A DNA stretch of 64,000 nucleotides from Chaetoderma sp. LZ-2023a. Taxonomy: Eukaryota > Mollusca > Caudofoveata > Chaetodermatida > Chaetodermatidae. Numbering within the stretch: the first letter of the stretch is position 1; every line of letters begins with the position of its first letter. The DNA lies in assembly GCA_034401795.1 (NCBI GenBank), contig CM067367.1, positions 35,998,880 through 36,062,879 on the forward strand, given 5' to 3'. Made by a program: the position numbers and the translations under genes. The notes beneath the pieces were generated by a model. The model was not told the DNA's origin and made no database searches. It saw nothing but the letters and a program-made list of their open reading frames with translations. Below, one piece after another: positions 46,118 through 57,963 of this stretch.

Positions 46118-46515
46118 ACGATCACCGACAAAGCGTACTATTGAGTCTGACATTCTATAAACAGATCAAAGAGAATATAGTTTTTGAGAAATATTTAAAA
46201 ATCCTACCGTACCGAGAAGCCCTTATCTTATGTCATTTCCGAACACTCAACCACAAACTAGCGATTGAATCCAAAAGATGGCTAGGTATTGACAGATCAG
46301 AAAGATTGTGTTCTGAATGCAACTGCATAGAAGATGAGATGCATTTTCTTTTCTCATGCTCTAAATTCAATAGACAAAGGCAGAAATTCATACCACGATT
46401 CTATACAGAAAACCCTAATACCGAGAAAACTAAAGGATTGTTTGCAATATGCAATAAACCGCTCCGTATCAAACTCTCCAAATACTTGTTAGCATCAAAA
46501 AAATTAAACAGCTAG
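46118..46515 (+). pseudogene. LINE C-terminal fragment (cysteine-rich RT tail)
   Basis: An open frame ending at 46,515 includes LCHFRTLNHKLAIESKRWLG and a C-x2-C...H-x4-C-type group (LCSECNCIEDEMHFLFSCSKF), the pattern at the C-terminus of many LINE ORF2 proteins. The 5' side is cut by the MITE junction at about 46,117. No RT core is present. Confidence 0.8.
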
Positions 46516-46586
46516 ACGAATTCATCCATCTTCTCACCCAATCATACACCCGAGTTATCTATCAACCCAAGTATCCATCGCCATCA

Positions 46587-47198
46587 TTGTTAAAGCGATG
46601 CTAATCTCATCTCAAAATGCGATAGATTGTACGATAGATTATAGTTTATGGATTCCATATCATTCACATCCTGTTACATTCCCTTACATGTATCACAATC
46701 ATTTGCTTTGTAACATGGTGTAAACATTGAACAGTGAGCACCGTGATTTTGTTTACTCAAGCGATAGTGTATGGTGACATGTAAGTGCCAATGCATTACA
46801 TTCTTTATTATGCAAATCATTTTGGTGAATATTTTGGGGATAATTTGATTGGAAGTTGTCATTGCCTATGGCAGTAACGGCTTCCGGTCAAATTGGTCTC
46901 AGAATAGTCATCAGCTTACTTGTATGATTGTTTTCATATCATATTGCCAAATTATATGTGACACCGCTATGCCTGAGCGTATTGACCAAGGCAGATACGC
47001 TAGTTTTTCCTTCTGATTTGTTGAAAAGTAAGGCATGACAGCCACCATAGGCTTTGGAAATGTACCAACGTTTAAACTACTCAAGCATGAATAGCTTTCT
47101 TTAGCGGCATGATAATAAGCTTAATATTATAGTATAGTTTACGAATGACGTGTTAGATCAGCTGAACAACTATTATATGAAGTTAGTTCTCCTTTAAT
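46587..47198 (+). mobile_element. MITE family B, copy 2
   Basis: Left end TTAAAGCGATGCTAATCTCA, hairpin around 46,835-46,912, phrase TTGGTCTCAGAATAGTCATC, then AGCGGCATGATAATAAGCTT and right end TTAGTTCTCCTTTAAT. Ends are imperfect inverted repeats. Confidence 0.7.
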
Positions 47199-47319
47199 AC
47201 TGCCTGAAACACTGCAGGGGCAAGTGGCCCAAAAAAGTTAATAAATTGATTATTGTTGTTATCATTATTATGTAAGCGATCCCACTGTCGTAGCCCTCGT
47301 CGGCAGCGCGGCGGAGATG

Positions 47320-47324
47320 GTATG

Positions 47325-47390
<66 letters not shown>

Positions 47391-47475
47391 TTGTATTTCT
47401 ACCGCCATTGTCAATGTACAAATAATCCTCATATGCCGTTGTCACGGCCTGAGTGTAATAAAGAAAATACGAAAA
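47320..47475 (+). repeat. LINE 3' end with internal (AAT)n
   Basis: An (ATA)n tract (47,327-47,391) is followed by about 65 bp and then TTGTCACGGCCTGAGTGTAA with AATAAA at 47,457-47,462. The same order and the word CTGAG(C/T)GTAATAAAGAAA occur on the minus strand at 50.6-50.8 kb at the end of a recognisable LINE. Confidence 0.6.
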
Positions 47476-47530
47476 TACGAGTGCTTGCCTCCAGCTATCA
47501 CTCAGTGTGCATTAAGTACTACGACGCCCC

Positions 47531-47634
47531 GTAAGTGCCATGTGCAAAAAAATAATTTTCTAGATTTTTTCGTGCGCACGAAATAGTATTTCGTGCGCAC
47601 GAAATAATCTAGAAAATTGTTTACACATGTCCGT
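47531..47634. mobile_element. Miniature foldback element with double palindrome
   Basis: The centre (47,554-47,618) is an inverted repeat with arms beginning AATTTTCTAGA. Inside each arm is a second perfect palindrome, TTCGTGCGCACGAA. The arms extend outward as GTAAGTGCCATGTGC against the inverse of CACATGTCCGTTAC. The whole can fold into one long hairpin. Confidence 0.65.
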
Positions 47635-47850
47635 TACTGGGATCCGTGCATTACCAATGCTTCTTGTAGAATACCTTCGAAGGTATTGATCCTGATCCTG
47701 CATGGTGTTGACAGAGAGTCAATGGACAGTTACAACCAGTTACATAGCAGCAGCAGCGGCAGGAGGTAAGAAGTAGGTAAACAATCTGAGAGCAATCCGG
47801 AGTTTCGCTGCTGATAATTAGGCTCATTTATCGACAATTTTTGTTTTTAC

Positions 47851-47883
47851 CCCCCCCCCCCACCCCCCCCCCCCCACCCCCAT
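47851..47883 (+). repeat. Poly-C tract
   Basis: Nearly pure C interrupted by single A bases. Confidence 0.9.
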
Positions 47884-48059
47884 AGAAAAAAGTCCAGATG
47901 CGGCATTGGATATCCATCAATCCGCCCATCCGCCTGTCTATTTCTTGTAAGGACTGCTCCTCCGAGAGTTCCCAATGAATTAAGCTGAAATTTGTTGCGC
48001 ATTAGTGGGACCATATGACTATGAACATGTGCAAATTTCTTTGCGGAAAATTGTAAGTA

Positions 48060-48470
48060 ACCGAGTTATCCTCCTGAAAATTCTAAAGTTCATCGGAAAT
48101 CAGGTTTCCAGAGCGTAACTCCAAAACGCCTGCACGGATCCATGCGAACTTTGTCATGTCTATACAGCATAAGAAGACCGGGGTCCTAGTATCCGTGAAA
48201 TGCGGCCAGTCTCACCAGAGTCTTCCCCTCGACTGACCCTTCAATATATTAAAATTTGTCAAAAATCTGGTTTCCAGGGCAGAACTTCAGAATACCTATG
48301 CAGATTTTTATCAAGTTTGGTTTATTAAGACCATATAATAAATCCTCTGGTGCTTTTGTCTGTCAGTGAAATGCGTTCGGATTCACCAGAGTTATCACAC
48401 CTGAAAATATTAAAATTCATTTAAGAAAATCTGGTTTCCGGAGTACATCCTCAGAATACAGTACGAAATC
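48060..48470 (+). repeat. Degenerate tandem repeat, unit about 175-180 bp
   Basis: Recurring phrases: GTGAAATGCGGCCAGTCTCA / GTGAAATGCGTTCGGATTCA, CACCAGAGT, TTAAAATTTGTCAAAAATCT / TTAAAATTCATTTAAGAAAA, and GGTTTCCAG / GGTTTCCGG. Two to three units are visible. Confidence 0.55.
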
Positions 48471-48474
48471 ATTC

Positions 48475-49505
48475 CAAACTCGGCATATCAGCACTATAGA
48501 ACAAGACCTCGTGTGCTATTACATAGCTATAGAATTCGAATGGAGCCTTCTGATTGGTGGCAGCCACGACTTCTAATAGAAAAGGTAATTCGTTTCGACC
48601 AATCAGTAGTCTCCATTGGAATTCAATTTTTAAATACATTGGTTGGCTGTTGAGATCGATAATTAGGACGCATGTGTGATGACGTCACTTCTACGCACCT
48701 ACCTGGAGATTGTTGGTGTAGTTATGGTCTTAAAACTGGTGTTAACACCTGCCTCAAAATGCCCATATTTCGGTAACCACTTATAAAGTGACTAAAACAT
48801 TTGGTTGTAAATGGACATCTTAACCCTTCCATTGCTGTATTTGGAAAAACATGCGCTGACTGTGATACCCAGTGGATATTGATGTTGGTCTCTAATCCTT
48901 CTTCAGTGTTCCAATTATACATCCATACACGACCTTTCTCCACGAGCTGCACAGTGTTTCCGCCCCGCCTCCAACTGACTTGTTAAATTCTGCATACGTG
49001 GACATTCGACATGATCTTTAGAGTTATATCTTTGTCAAAGCAATATTGTCCTGAGGTGGTATCACAACCAAGGATGGACGAACAATATAAGAAGCTTGAT
49101 TCCGATGACTGCCTTGGTTTTCTTGATATTGCAAAACCATGATCCCCTTTGCATTTTGTTTGGTTTAAGGTTTGAGAAAAATGTCATTAGCATTCAAGTC
49201 TGCGTGACAGGAGATGAGAGCTAAGTACGGTCTTAGTGGGGTTCATTAATTCTACAACTGCTTTTACAATCAGTACATCTACATCGCCAATAACATGGTT
49301 GGTTGAACATCCAACCCTTTCTAAACTGTTCACCTGTAAAGTGTTTAAAATATTCAATCCAGTTCCTCTCTGATAAGTAACATCTTTAAAGAGACATTAT
49401 CTCCGAGATATAAAAAAATTAAGAAATATTCCAATATTTCTCTTGTAATATAACGGTCCTGGTGTAACAATACCACTACATACTAATCTTTCTACACAAA
49501 ATGAA
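48475..49505. other. No gene recognised
   Basis: Small ORFs at 48,722-48,952 (minus) and 48,801-48,986 (plus) overlap each other and show no domain. Confidence 0.4.
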
Positions 49506-49508
49506 ATG

Positions 49509-49820
49509 GACCTTTCCATTTTTAACTATACCCGCTCGTCTATAGCTAAGCTCCACCCACACCTCGCTCGTGTTGGGATTGATCGATCCCTGAATGCCCT
49601 AACTATCAATTTCCTGAAAACTATACAGGTAAGCTGCTGAATATTTTGTAACAAATTTGACTTGGTGCAGCAACAGCGCCCAGTCAAATTAGTTTCAAAA
49701 TATTCAACAGAATATTTATTAACTAGAAAACATTTACTGAAGTAACTGTAAATCTGCGATGACTGGGTATTAAGGAGTTGATTATGACGTCATAGGATGA
49801 CTTGATAAAGTGGAAAGGTC
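49509..49820 (+). mobile_element. MITE family A, copy 6
   Basis: Left end GACCTTTCCATTTTTAAC, core ACTATACAGGTAAGCTGCTG with hairpin, TGACGTCA in the tail, right end GTGGAAAGGTC as the inverted left end. One of the best-preserved copies. Confidence 0.8.
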
Positions 49821-49829
49821 TATTGTATA

Positions 49830-50233
49830 ATACTGATGATTGACAGGCATGAATTGTTTCCCTGGTGAACCATTTGATCATACCTGAACAGGATGATCTT
49901 GGAAGAATGACGTAGTAGTGATACCCTTCAGAGTAGATCAATCTTTGAAGGTGGGTGGGTCCTGGATTTGCATATTCACAAGTTTTCAATAAGCCAATGA
50001 TTTAATGTTATTACATTGGTCCTTTGATAAGTTGATATTGATACATCCAACACCGGGCTATTGCACTTGCTGTCACTTTAGTACATGTCTGCTGTTGAGA
50101 ATACCAAGTGTTATAGTGGCGATGAAAGGTTCAGACGAGGCGATCTAAATTATCAGCAACAAGTGGAACGACTATCCCAGATATGACGTCAGATCTCACC
50201 CACTCCAACCCCACCCCACCCCACCCCACTACC

Positions 50234-50235
<2 letters not shown>
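49830..50235. other. No gene recognised
   Basis: The minus ORF 49,723-49,989 starts outside and ends inside the MITE and is not supported. Confidence 0.4.
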
Positions 50236-50306
<71 letters not shown>

Positions 50307-50403
50307 CATCCTCTCCAACACCCACCCCCACGTCTTGCGCTCGCATTCTCTCCCTCCATCCCCGCCCCCATTGGCCTCCCTCCCTGCCTCCTCAGTCCGC
50401 CTG

Positions 50404-50442
<39 letters not shown>
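50236..50442 (+). repeat. Two (CT)n microsatellites
   Basis: Pure CT tracts at 50,236-50,302 and 50,406-50,442, separated by CCC-rich sequence. Ser/Leu and Glu/Arg ORFs here are artefacts. Confidence 0.95.
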
Positions 50443-50445
<3 letters not shown>

Positions 50446-50589
50446 CTCAAGTGGATAGGCAACTAAGAGTGAAGAATATCTATGGTAAATCCAAACCAAA
50501 AAGCCCTAAATAAAAAATGTCAGGATATTGTTTATTTATTGGTTTCACTATTTGTCTGGTTCATTCTTAAATGTGTTTACAAGTTTCAA

Positions 50590-50687
50590 GCTTCAAGTTT
50601 CTTTATTACGCTCAGGTCACACAGTGACATATAGGGAAAATTGCATGTTACATACAGTAGTAGGCGGCGTGCTTAATTAGTACATTG

Positions 50688-50777
<90 letters not shown>

Positions 50778-53700
50778 CAGTTCCTTATTTGTTTGTCCAC
50801 GTTTATCTGTCCGTGTTTGTGCGGCGGTTTCATCCACGTTGGAAATAGGTAGCAATCACACTAATAACGTGACAGATTTTGATAGCAACTTTGCATTGTT
50901 GGTGGAGAAGAGCTTAAGGAATTTGAAAAAGTTAGGTCTTCTATAGTAATATGGAGGTAGTAATTCTTGTCAGGTTTGTTGAAACAAGTTGCAAATAAAT
51001 ATGTAATGGAATTCGTCCCCTATATCATCTTTTACACCAATTGTGTATTTCCTCTCTTCTCTTGGTGTTCCATCCCACCCCCTTTCTCTATTAGGAGGTA
51101 GTGGTTGTCTGTTCGGAATCGTGTAAATAGTGTTCTCCTACTGTTCCGGAGTCTTAGAAGATATTCTTTCCATTTCCCAATTAGGTTTGAAACTATTGTA
51201 GATTTTACTCTTCCAGGATATACCCTTATCTGTGTGGCATGTCTGTATAAATTGATCTTCTAATATTTTTGTAATTGTTGTCTGAGTTTGAGTGAATGTG
51301 TTGGCTGCTTGATTTTTCTGAATGTAGCTGTGTCCTGTATTAACCAAAATAGCTTGGATGCAATTTAGCCACCTAAATTGTATTCTGTTTTGATGGTAGT
51401 CGGTTAGAACGTACCTATACAAAGTAAGTGCTAATTTGGTTTCTGTTATAAGTTTTAGCAAGTAGGTTATCATTCGTTGTTTTATGACCACATTTATAGG
51501 CATTTCCCCAAGTTCCCCATATATCATATATTTTGGTGTACTGCGTTTAAAATTTAGAATATTTCTAAGGAAGTCTAGATTGAAGTTTTCTAGGATATTA
51601 CACTTTTCAATACCAATAATTTCACACGCATATGGTAGTATTGGCTCTATCATTTGATGGTACAACTTTAATTGGCAATCAATTGGTATGTCCAGCTGCC
51701 TAGCCTTTCATTTTAGTGCAAACATAGTCTTGCGAGTGCTTTTCGTACAAAAGCATCCGTGAGTTGTAAGAGAAGTGTATTCCTAAGAATGTATAGTTAT
51801 GTACAATGTCTAACTCTTTCTTGTTCATATAGAAATTTAGCTTCCTACTGTATGCTTTGGTGGTCCCAAAGACGACGATGTTGGTTTTATTTGCATTTAC
51901 TTTTAGTTTCCAGAGGGTGTAGTATTTTTCAAAGGCGTCTCGTGTCTGTTGTAAATCGGTTGCGCTCTCGGCTAGTATAACTGTATCATCTGCATAGAGC
52001 AGGATAACGAGTTTAAATAAGGTGATAAATTCGTCATCTGTATCTGTTAGTTCTATTTGATTACAGGTTTGCTCATGTAGAACGGTTTCTATGTCATTTA
52101 AATATATTGCGAATAATATTGTTGACATGTTATCAGCCGGAAGAACGCCTCATGTACACGTGAGTGGATCAGAGAATTAATTATTTAACTTAATAACTGA
52201 TTTTATGTTGCCATACATGCTTTAGATTATATATATATATATTTCTTTCCATTGATACTATGTTGTAGAAGCTTTATCCATAGCTCGTTCCGGCATATCG
52301 AGTCAAACGCCTTTTCAAAGTGGACGAAGCACCAAAATAGGCGTTTCTCGTTCAATAATCGTAGAGAGTGTAAAAATATGGTCTGTTGTAGAGTATCCCT
52401 TTCTGAAGCCTGTTTGGTTGTCTTATAATGTACTGTTGTTTTCTAGAGATTTATATAATCGGTTGCTTAGTATCAAGGTGAGGAGTTTTCCAAGGGAGCT
52501 AAGTTTTCGCCAGGCGTTTCGCTAGGAATGTGCTCTGTTTGTAACTCAATGTCACCTCCATTTTCATTCAGGACTTTGAAAAATGCGTGCATGCTATCCA
52601 TATTTACTGGGCATGGTTCGGTTGAAGATTTTTCTTTGATTAATTTCCAGTAGTTGCTTGGCTTGCCCGTGCTCATTGCACGCATCTATTGTTGTTGTTT
52701 TTGTTTATACTGTATTATTGATCTTTTGATTATATTTAATATGTCTTACTGGCAGTTACCATTTGTTGTCTAGTGATATCCGTCCTGTTAAGTCTAAATT
52801 CTATTCTAACTGTATGATATTTATTTCTAGCATTTGCACACCGTTTATTATACCATGGGTGCTGCATTTTGGGTTTTTGTTTGGTATGAGTGTTTCTCGT
52901 TGCACTAAATACTTGGCTGGCCGAGCTTTCAAACATATCTATGAATGTTGTTGTGACGGCATTTATGGATTGTGCGTTTAGTGAACCATTTTCTATTTGG
53001 GCATTTATATTAATCAGCGTTCGATGATTCCTTATGTGCTGAACAAATTCGCTTATTTTGTCGGCTTTCCATCTCTTGGGAGTTGTCAAGTTCTCAGTAT
53101 TTCTGGCTTGGAGGTCGAGTTTTAGCCTATTGTTGCTTAAATCTGCGTTGAAAGGTGTTAGCTTTAGCGCGCAATGTTTATGAGATGGTATAGGTCAGAA
53201 GTGTGGGACATTGAATTTTGATATACACTGAAAGATATCATGCGTGGATTGTCCATAGTCAACCAGACTGATGTTTTGACACGTAAGCTTGCCTATATTA
53301 GTATCATCGCCTACTCTACCATTTAGTACATATAGGTTAGTATTTTACACCGCTCAAGTAGTCTATATCCATATGCATTTGGCCGGCGTCTATCTTGAGA
53401 TGCACGTACCGGGATGCTAAATTGTGGAGTATCTGTTTCGTATTGGAGATCAATTTGTCAAGCGTTAATAGCTCCTCATCAAAATTGTCGGAGTATTATA
53501 CCCGTTTTTGCATTTAAGTCCCCCATTGGCATTGGTGATATCTCTTTCGAGTTCTTCAAACGCTTCCAGAGATGGGTGTGGTGAATACTCCGGGAGTGGG
53601 GTAGGAATGGGGGTGGGAGTGGGGTGAGGGCGGGGGGGGGGGGGGGATATATGCATGACTTATTATAGTTTCATTATCTAGTTTAGTTATAGTACAGGAC

Positions 53701-54160
53701 GTATTCGCTATCAGAGTCGAGTTGCTGGATGGACTTTGCTATGCTGTTTTTTTAATATCAGAGCAATACCCCCGGATTTACGTCGACACTGTATCCTTAT
53801 TTTTAAGCATAACAGTATAACCCTCTATTTCAACCGTGTCATACTCGTCTAGCTTTGTTTCCGCTAATCCAATTAAAACAAACCGTCGCACAAACGCATC
53901 CACTTCTGTATATTGGAGTTTGTTCTGTATTCCACATATATTTAGAAAATCGATGTTTAATTCAGCGTTGCTGTCGTCGCTGTCGTCGGTTGTCTTGTCA
54001 TTATTGTTGTTGTCGTTGTTGTTGTCAATATCGTCGTCGTCGTCGTCTTCGTCGTTGCCGTTGTTGTTGTTGTTGTCGTCGCCGTTGTCGTAGTTGGTTA
54101 CATTGACGTGGTTACCGCTGACGTCTTCATATTCATATAATTCTAAAGTTTTTGCACTTG
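50590..54160 (-). pseudogene. Decayed LINE retrotransposon with endonuclease and reverse transcriptase
   Basis: Blocks on the minus strand: APE-type endonuclease start (FLNICGIQNKL and FVLIGLAETKLDEYD, about 53,950-53,830; KSGGIALILKK about 53,780), endonuclease middle (SLEAFEELERDITNANGG, about 53,580), linker ORFs 53,089-52,736 and 52,685-52,473, fingers (FRKGYSTTDHIF-like, about 52,400), palm with the intact catalytic YADD (LVILLYADDTVILAES, about 52,000), thumb (LWKLKVNANKTNIVVFG) and C-terminal ORF 51,665-51,138 continuing in other frames to IGDEFHYIFIC (about 51,020). An (AAT)n tract (50,688-50,774) and a tail with AATAAA (50,602-50,607) close the element. Many frameshifts; inactive. 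An Asn/Asp microsatellite (53,970-54,095) precedes the endonuclease and a CCCCAC tract (53,590-53,647) has expanded within it. Confidence 0.88.
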
Positions 54161-54504
54161 TATTCACAACCGTGCAGCTGAAAATGTTTTGTCTGACTAG
54201 TGTTCTTTACCCACTAGCTTAAATGCATGACCTTGTCGCCCAGAATCGTGTGCTAGTGTGGAAACTTTGTCCATTAGTTACGAACTTATGCCTTAGGAGC
54301 TGAGGTTTCTTTTAGCCCGTTACGCCATTATAGCTAACTTTCCCATTTCTAAAGAACTCACGTGGATAACCATTCTATTTCGTGCAAGTCTGGATGGTGT
54401 AGTAGTTAACACCCAGGACTACGTAACCATACACTCAGGACTACTTAACAAGCGTAACCCCTGGTACTAATTTATAAATGTATACTCCTGGTTGGAGAGA
54501 AACA

Positions 54505-54620
54505 AGGGGCGAGGAGACTTCCGATGTTTCCAAACGGCGGCAAGAATGTAGACCTACACCGCTCAGGTTCGAAGGTGGTTCTCTGGTTAAGTAGTCTCGA
54601 GTGCTAACCACCGCACTGTG
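54505..54620 (-). repeat. tRNA-derived SINE-like fragment
   Basis: On the minus strand, box-A-like GTGCGGTGGTTAGCACTCGA is followed about 35 bp later by box-B-like CTTCGAACCT. The spacing suits an internal pol III promoter. The minus ORF 54,441-54,707 across it is not supported. Confidence 0.4.
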
Positions 54621-55254
54621 CAGACTCGCGAGAACTAGAATAGATATCAATAATGGCGTGGCTGTAAGTACAACTCTTAAAGGAGAACACATACAGAACA
54701 GTGTCAAGGAATGTCAAATGATGCCTTTGTATAATTTAGATAAAATAAAATACATTATTTGCATATTTTAGTAAAATTTTTTCATATTCTTCAATTTCTC
54801 ATGAGAATCACGGGTTGACATCATCGTGTGAATGATTGTTGTAGTATGACGTCATCGTGTTAATAATACTGTGTCATTGATTATCGATAGCTCACGAAAG
54901 CTCATGGATAGACCATCATATTATTGAGATGCAAGAGAAATATTGGCGTTTGCTAAACTAGAACTTGAATCTGAATTGATGTCCAGCTTCGCATGAGTGC
55001 ATTAGACACCAGTTCCGTCTCTTCTGGTACAGTTCGTGATTTATAGTCTGCATCCACTTGCGTGCTCAGCTGACTTTCCAACTTATCAACTGGTCATTGG
55101 GCCTTATTTATTTTTCATTCCAGCACAATCTCAACTCCCTTTTGGGAGTATACAGCCAGACTGCCGCCTGTCGCCTCTCAATTGCTATTATATTCCTTAT
55201 TGCTGACACTGCCCTTACAGGTACCTATTTTACAGACATGTTTACTGGAACAAC

Positions 55255-55345
55255 GCAGACTGAAGTGCCTGGCTCCGGGAACGCGGCCGCCCGGTAGGTA
55301 ACCAATCTCGACTCTCTAATCACTCGACCACTTCGCCACCGGGAA
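55255..55345 (-). repeat. tRNA-derived SINE-like fragment
   Basis: On the minus strand GGTGGCGAAGTGGTCGAGTG resembles box A and is followed by a degraded box B (CGCGTTCCCGGAGCC). Probably a SINE remnant. Confidence 0.4.
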
Positions 55346-55531
55346 AAAACAGGCGATGTAATCTGAATCCACGCGCTTGACGAATCACTCAATGACGTCA
55401 TACTGTGAATTTTATTGTGTGTCAAAAGGAATGATTTTAACCGAAATTTAACTGTGATAGAGGTTGTCAAACTGGTCCCTAAAATAAAATGTGAAATTTG
55501 TATGTATATTTTTGCCGGTTCAATTGAAATC

Positions 55532-55558
55532 CCTCCCTCCCTCTCTCCCTTCTCCTCC

Positions 55559-55598
<40 letters not shown>

Positions 55599-55632
55599 AC
55601 ACCCTCCTTCCACTTTCTCCCTCCTCTCTCTC
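55532..55632 (+). repeat. CT-rich microsatellite with poly-C
   Basis: CCCTCCCT, a run of C and (CT)n, then CTCC-rich sequence. Confidence 0.9.
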
Positions 55633-55689
55633 AGATAGGCGAGTAATGAATGAATTAATTTTTTTTCAAATTCCGGCCATTAGTGAATA

Positions 55690-56175
55690 TTGGAGTGTAC
55701 GATGTTGACATTTATTTACTCACCACATGTCACCACTTAATTCCATTAGATTCGTCGTTGAATCTCAGACAAATGTGTTAATGCTCGCTGCGCATCAGCA
55801 TAAGAATTCTCGGTGATAGACATGATGATGTGAGTTTATGTTAGCTAATGCGTTTCCAAACGAACCTTGACATTTCTAAAAACTCATTAAGCAATGGGGG
55901 ATTTAAGTTTGTGGCCATTTACGTCACGACAATTTGCTTTGTCATTTTACCATTCAGGTCGATATCTTCTGGTTCTTTTCTAAGCGCATCACAAGTATGT
56001 CGTTGCCGATGTTCCGGTCATAGTTATGGCACGATCTCTGAGAAACAAGCTACATTAAATTTCCTGCAAATCCACAGAAACTTTACAGGTAAGCTAATTT
56101 TGACAGTTTCAAGAATAGGCCTACACTTTTAATAGGCCGTCAGAGGTCATCGGTTAAAGGTCAATATTACGCTTT
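55690..56175 (-). repeat. Dispersed repeat, family D, copy 2
   Basis: Reverse complement homologous to 14,650-15,240; see the anchors listed there. It also carries CTTTACAGGTAAGCTAATTT, the splice-donor-like word shared with the MITE families. The plus ORF 55,848-56,132 lies wholly inside and is treated as spurious. Confidence 0.65.
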
Positions 56176-56189
56176 TAAAGCGGGTTTCC

Positions 56190-57512
56190 AAGCAATGTTA
56201 AATATATTGTTTAGTATGGGCGTTTTTGCGGGGGAAATATTCAAGATGGCCGACAAACCGTGTACTCGACCGTTTCGAAAATGGAAAATTTGAAATCAGA
56301 ATACCTAAATACCTCTATAAAACTATCCAATATGGCCGCCAAACACGCTACATTTTGATCGGTCCACGGCCGCCATATTTTTGTACTTATCAACTTCCCT
56401 TGAACAAACTTTAATGGCACTTATTCCCTAATCATATCTGCCAAATTTCGGCCCGATCTGTTCAGCGGTTCTGGAGAAGAACTGAAGAAGTCGTTTTCGT
56501 GAAAACTAGATCATCCAAGATGGTCGCCGAACTATTTGGCCAATCAAGTTCCCTTGAACAAACCTGATTCAGCTCTTTTCCTAGATCATATTTCATGAGT
56601 TTTGAGTGGATGCCCCAAGCGGTTTCGGAGAAAAAGATTTAACAAATTTTTTAATCGGCCAAAATCCAAGATGGCCGCCGGCCAAAGTGGCCAATCGAAT
56701 TCGTTTGACCAAAATTGAATCTCCATGCTCTAAGGATTGTTCCTACGAAATGTAATTGATATCGACCCAGAAGTTCTCGAGAAGAAGACATTTTGAATTG
56801 TCCATTGCTTTAGTATGGGAGCTTTTGGCGAGAAAATGACCCAAGATGGCTGCCAACCCGTTCATCTGATAGTTTCGAGAATGGCAAATTTGAGATCAGA
56901 ATACCAAAAACATATTGAAACCCAATTTCGGCCTCAAAAACCGATCAAATAAAAAAATCCAATATGGCCTCCAAACACGCTACATATTGATTGGCCCGCG
57001 GCGACCATGTTTTTTGACGAGTCAACTTCCCTTGAACAAACTTTAATGGTCCATTGTCCCTAATCATATCACGCAAATTTCAGCCTGCTCCCTTCAGCGG
57101 TTCTGGAGAAGATGTCGTTTTCGCGTAGACCAGGTCATCCAAGATGGTCGCAGAACCATATGGTCAATCAAGTTCTCTTGAACAAACTTGGCTTATCTCG
57201 TGCCCTAGATGATGTTTCATCAGTTTTGAATCGATTGCCCAAGCCGTTTCGGAGAAGATTTTTAAATCCAAGATGGCCGCCGGTCAAATTGGCCAATTGG
57301 CTTCGTTTAAACAAACCCGGACTATGGCCTAAAGGATGCTTCCTTTCCCTACAAATATAATTGAAATCGGCCCATTGGTTCTTGAGAAGAACTCGTTTAA
57401 AGAAAAAGTAGGCGGACAGACATACGGATGACGGACGGACGAGGGACGGATGACGGACGGTCGCCACGGCATAAGCTCACTTGGCCATTCTGGTCAGGTG
57501 AGCTAAAAACGG
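56190..57512 (+). repeat. Higher-order repeat array with CCAAGATGGCCGCC motifs and hairpin terminus
   Basis: Two units of about 600 bp (starting near 56,215 and 56,815) each contain four modules with AAGATGGC(C/T)G(C/A)C, CTTCCCTTGAACAAACTT and AGCGGTTCTGGAGAAGA phrases. The array ends in GACGGACGGACGAGGGACGG-type repeats, then CACGGCATAAGCTCACTTGG and a short hairpin closing in CAGGTGAGCTAAAA. From memory, this terminal phrase is common in repeats of many marine invertebrate genomes. Confidence 0.75.
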
Positions 57513-57514
57513 GA

Positions 57515-57960
57515 GGGCTGGAATTTAGCCTCTCTGGTTGCTCGTGTTTATATTTCTATCATTAGTGATGTTTGTATATCAATGCTAAAGAGAATTTGCA
57601 TATAGATCTCTTAGCAATGCTATGTCAATGTAACCGTAATGCCTAGTGTAATTTCTTCTAACCACCCGTACATAGATGTTGATTTTCCATCTGATTGCAC
57701 CCTGATTATTGTGACAAACGATCGCATCACTCAATATATGCTACTCAAGAGATAGTTAATTTGTCTGACTAAATTATGGTCGGCATACGCTTATATATGT
57801 ATATTCATATATTAGATATGCAGCAGTTTATAAATACATTCGTTAGTCGATGTATACCAACTGGTTGACAGATTGATATCAAAAAGCGTTGGTGTGATTC
57901 TATCAACTACACGCCACAGAGCGCTTCAATATAACATATAATGCCACAATAGCGCCGCAC
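57515..57960. other. No gene recognised
   Basis: AT-rich sequence without ORFs or repeats seen elsewhere in the window. Confidence 0.4.
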
Positions 57961-57963
57961 GCC

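Noticed and set aside
54510-55345. Functional tRNA genes
   Set aside because: Box A and box B resemblances exist, but no acceptor stem or anticodon arm folds properly; SINE remnants fit better.
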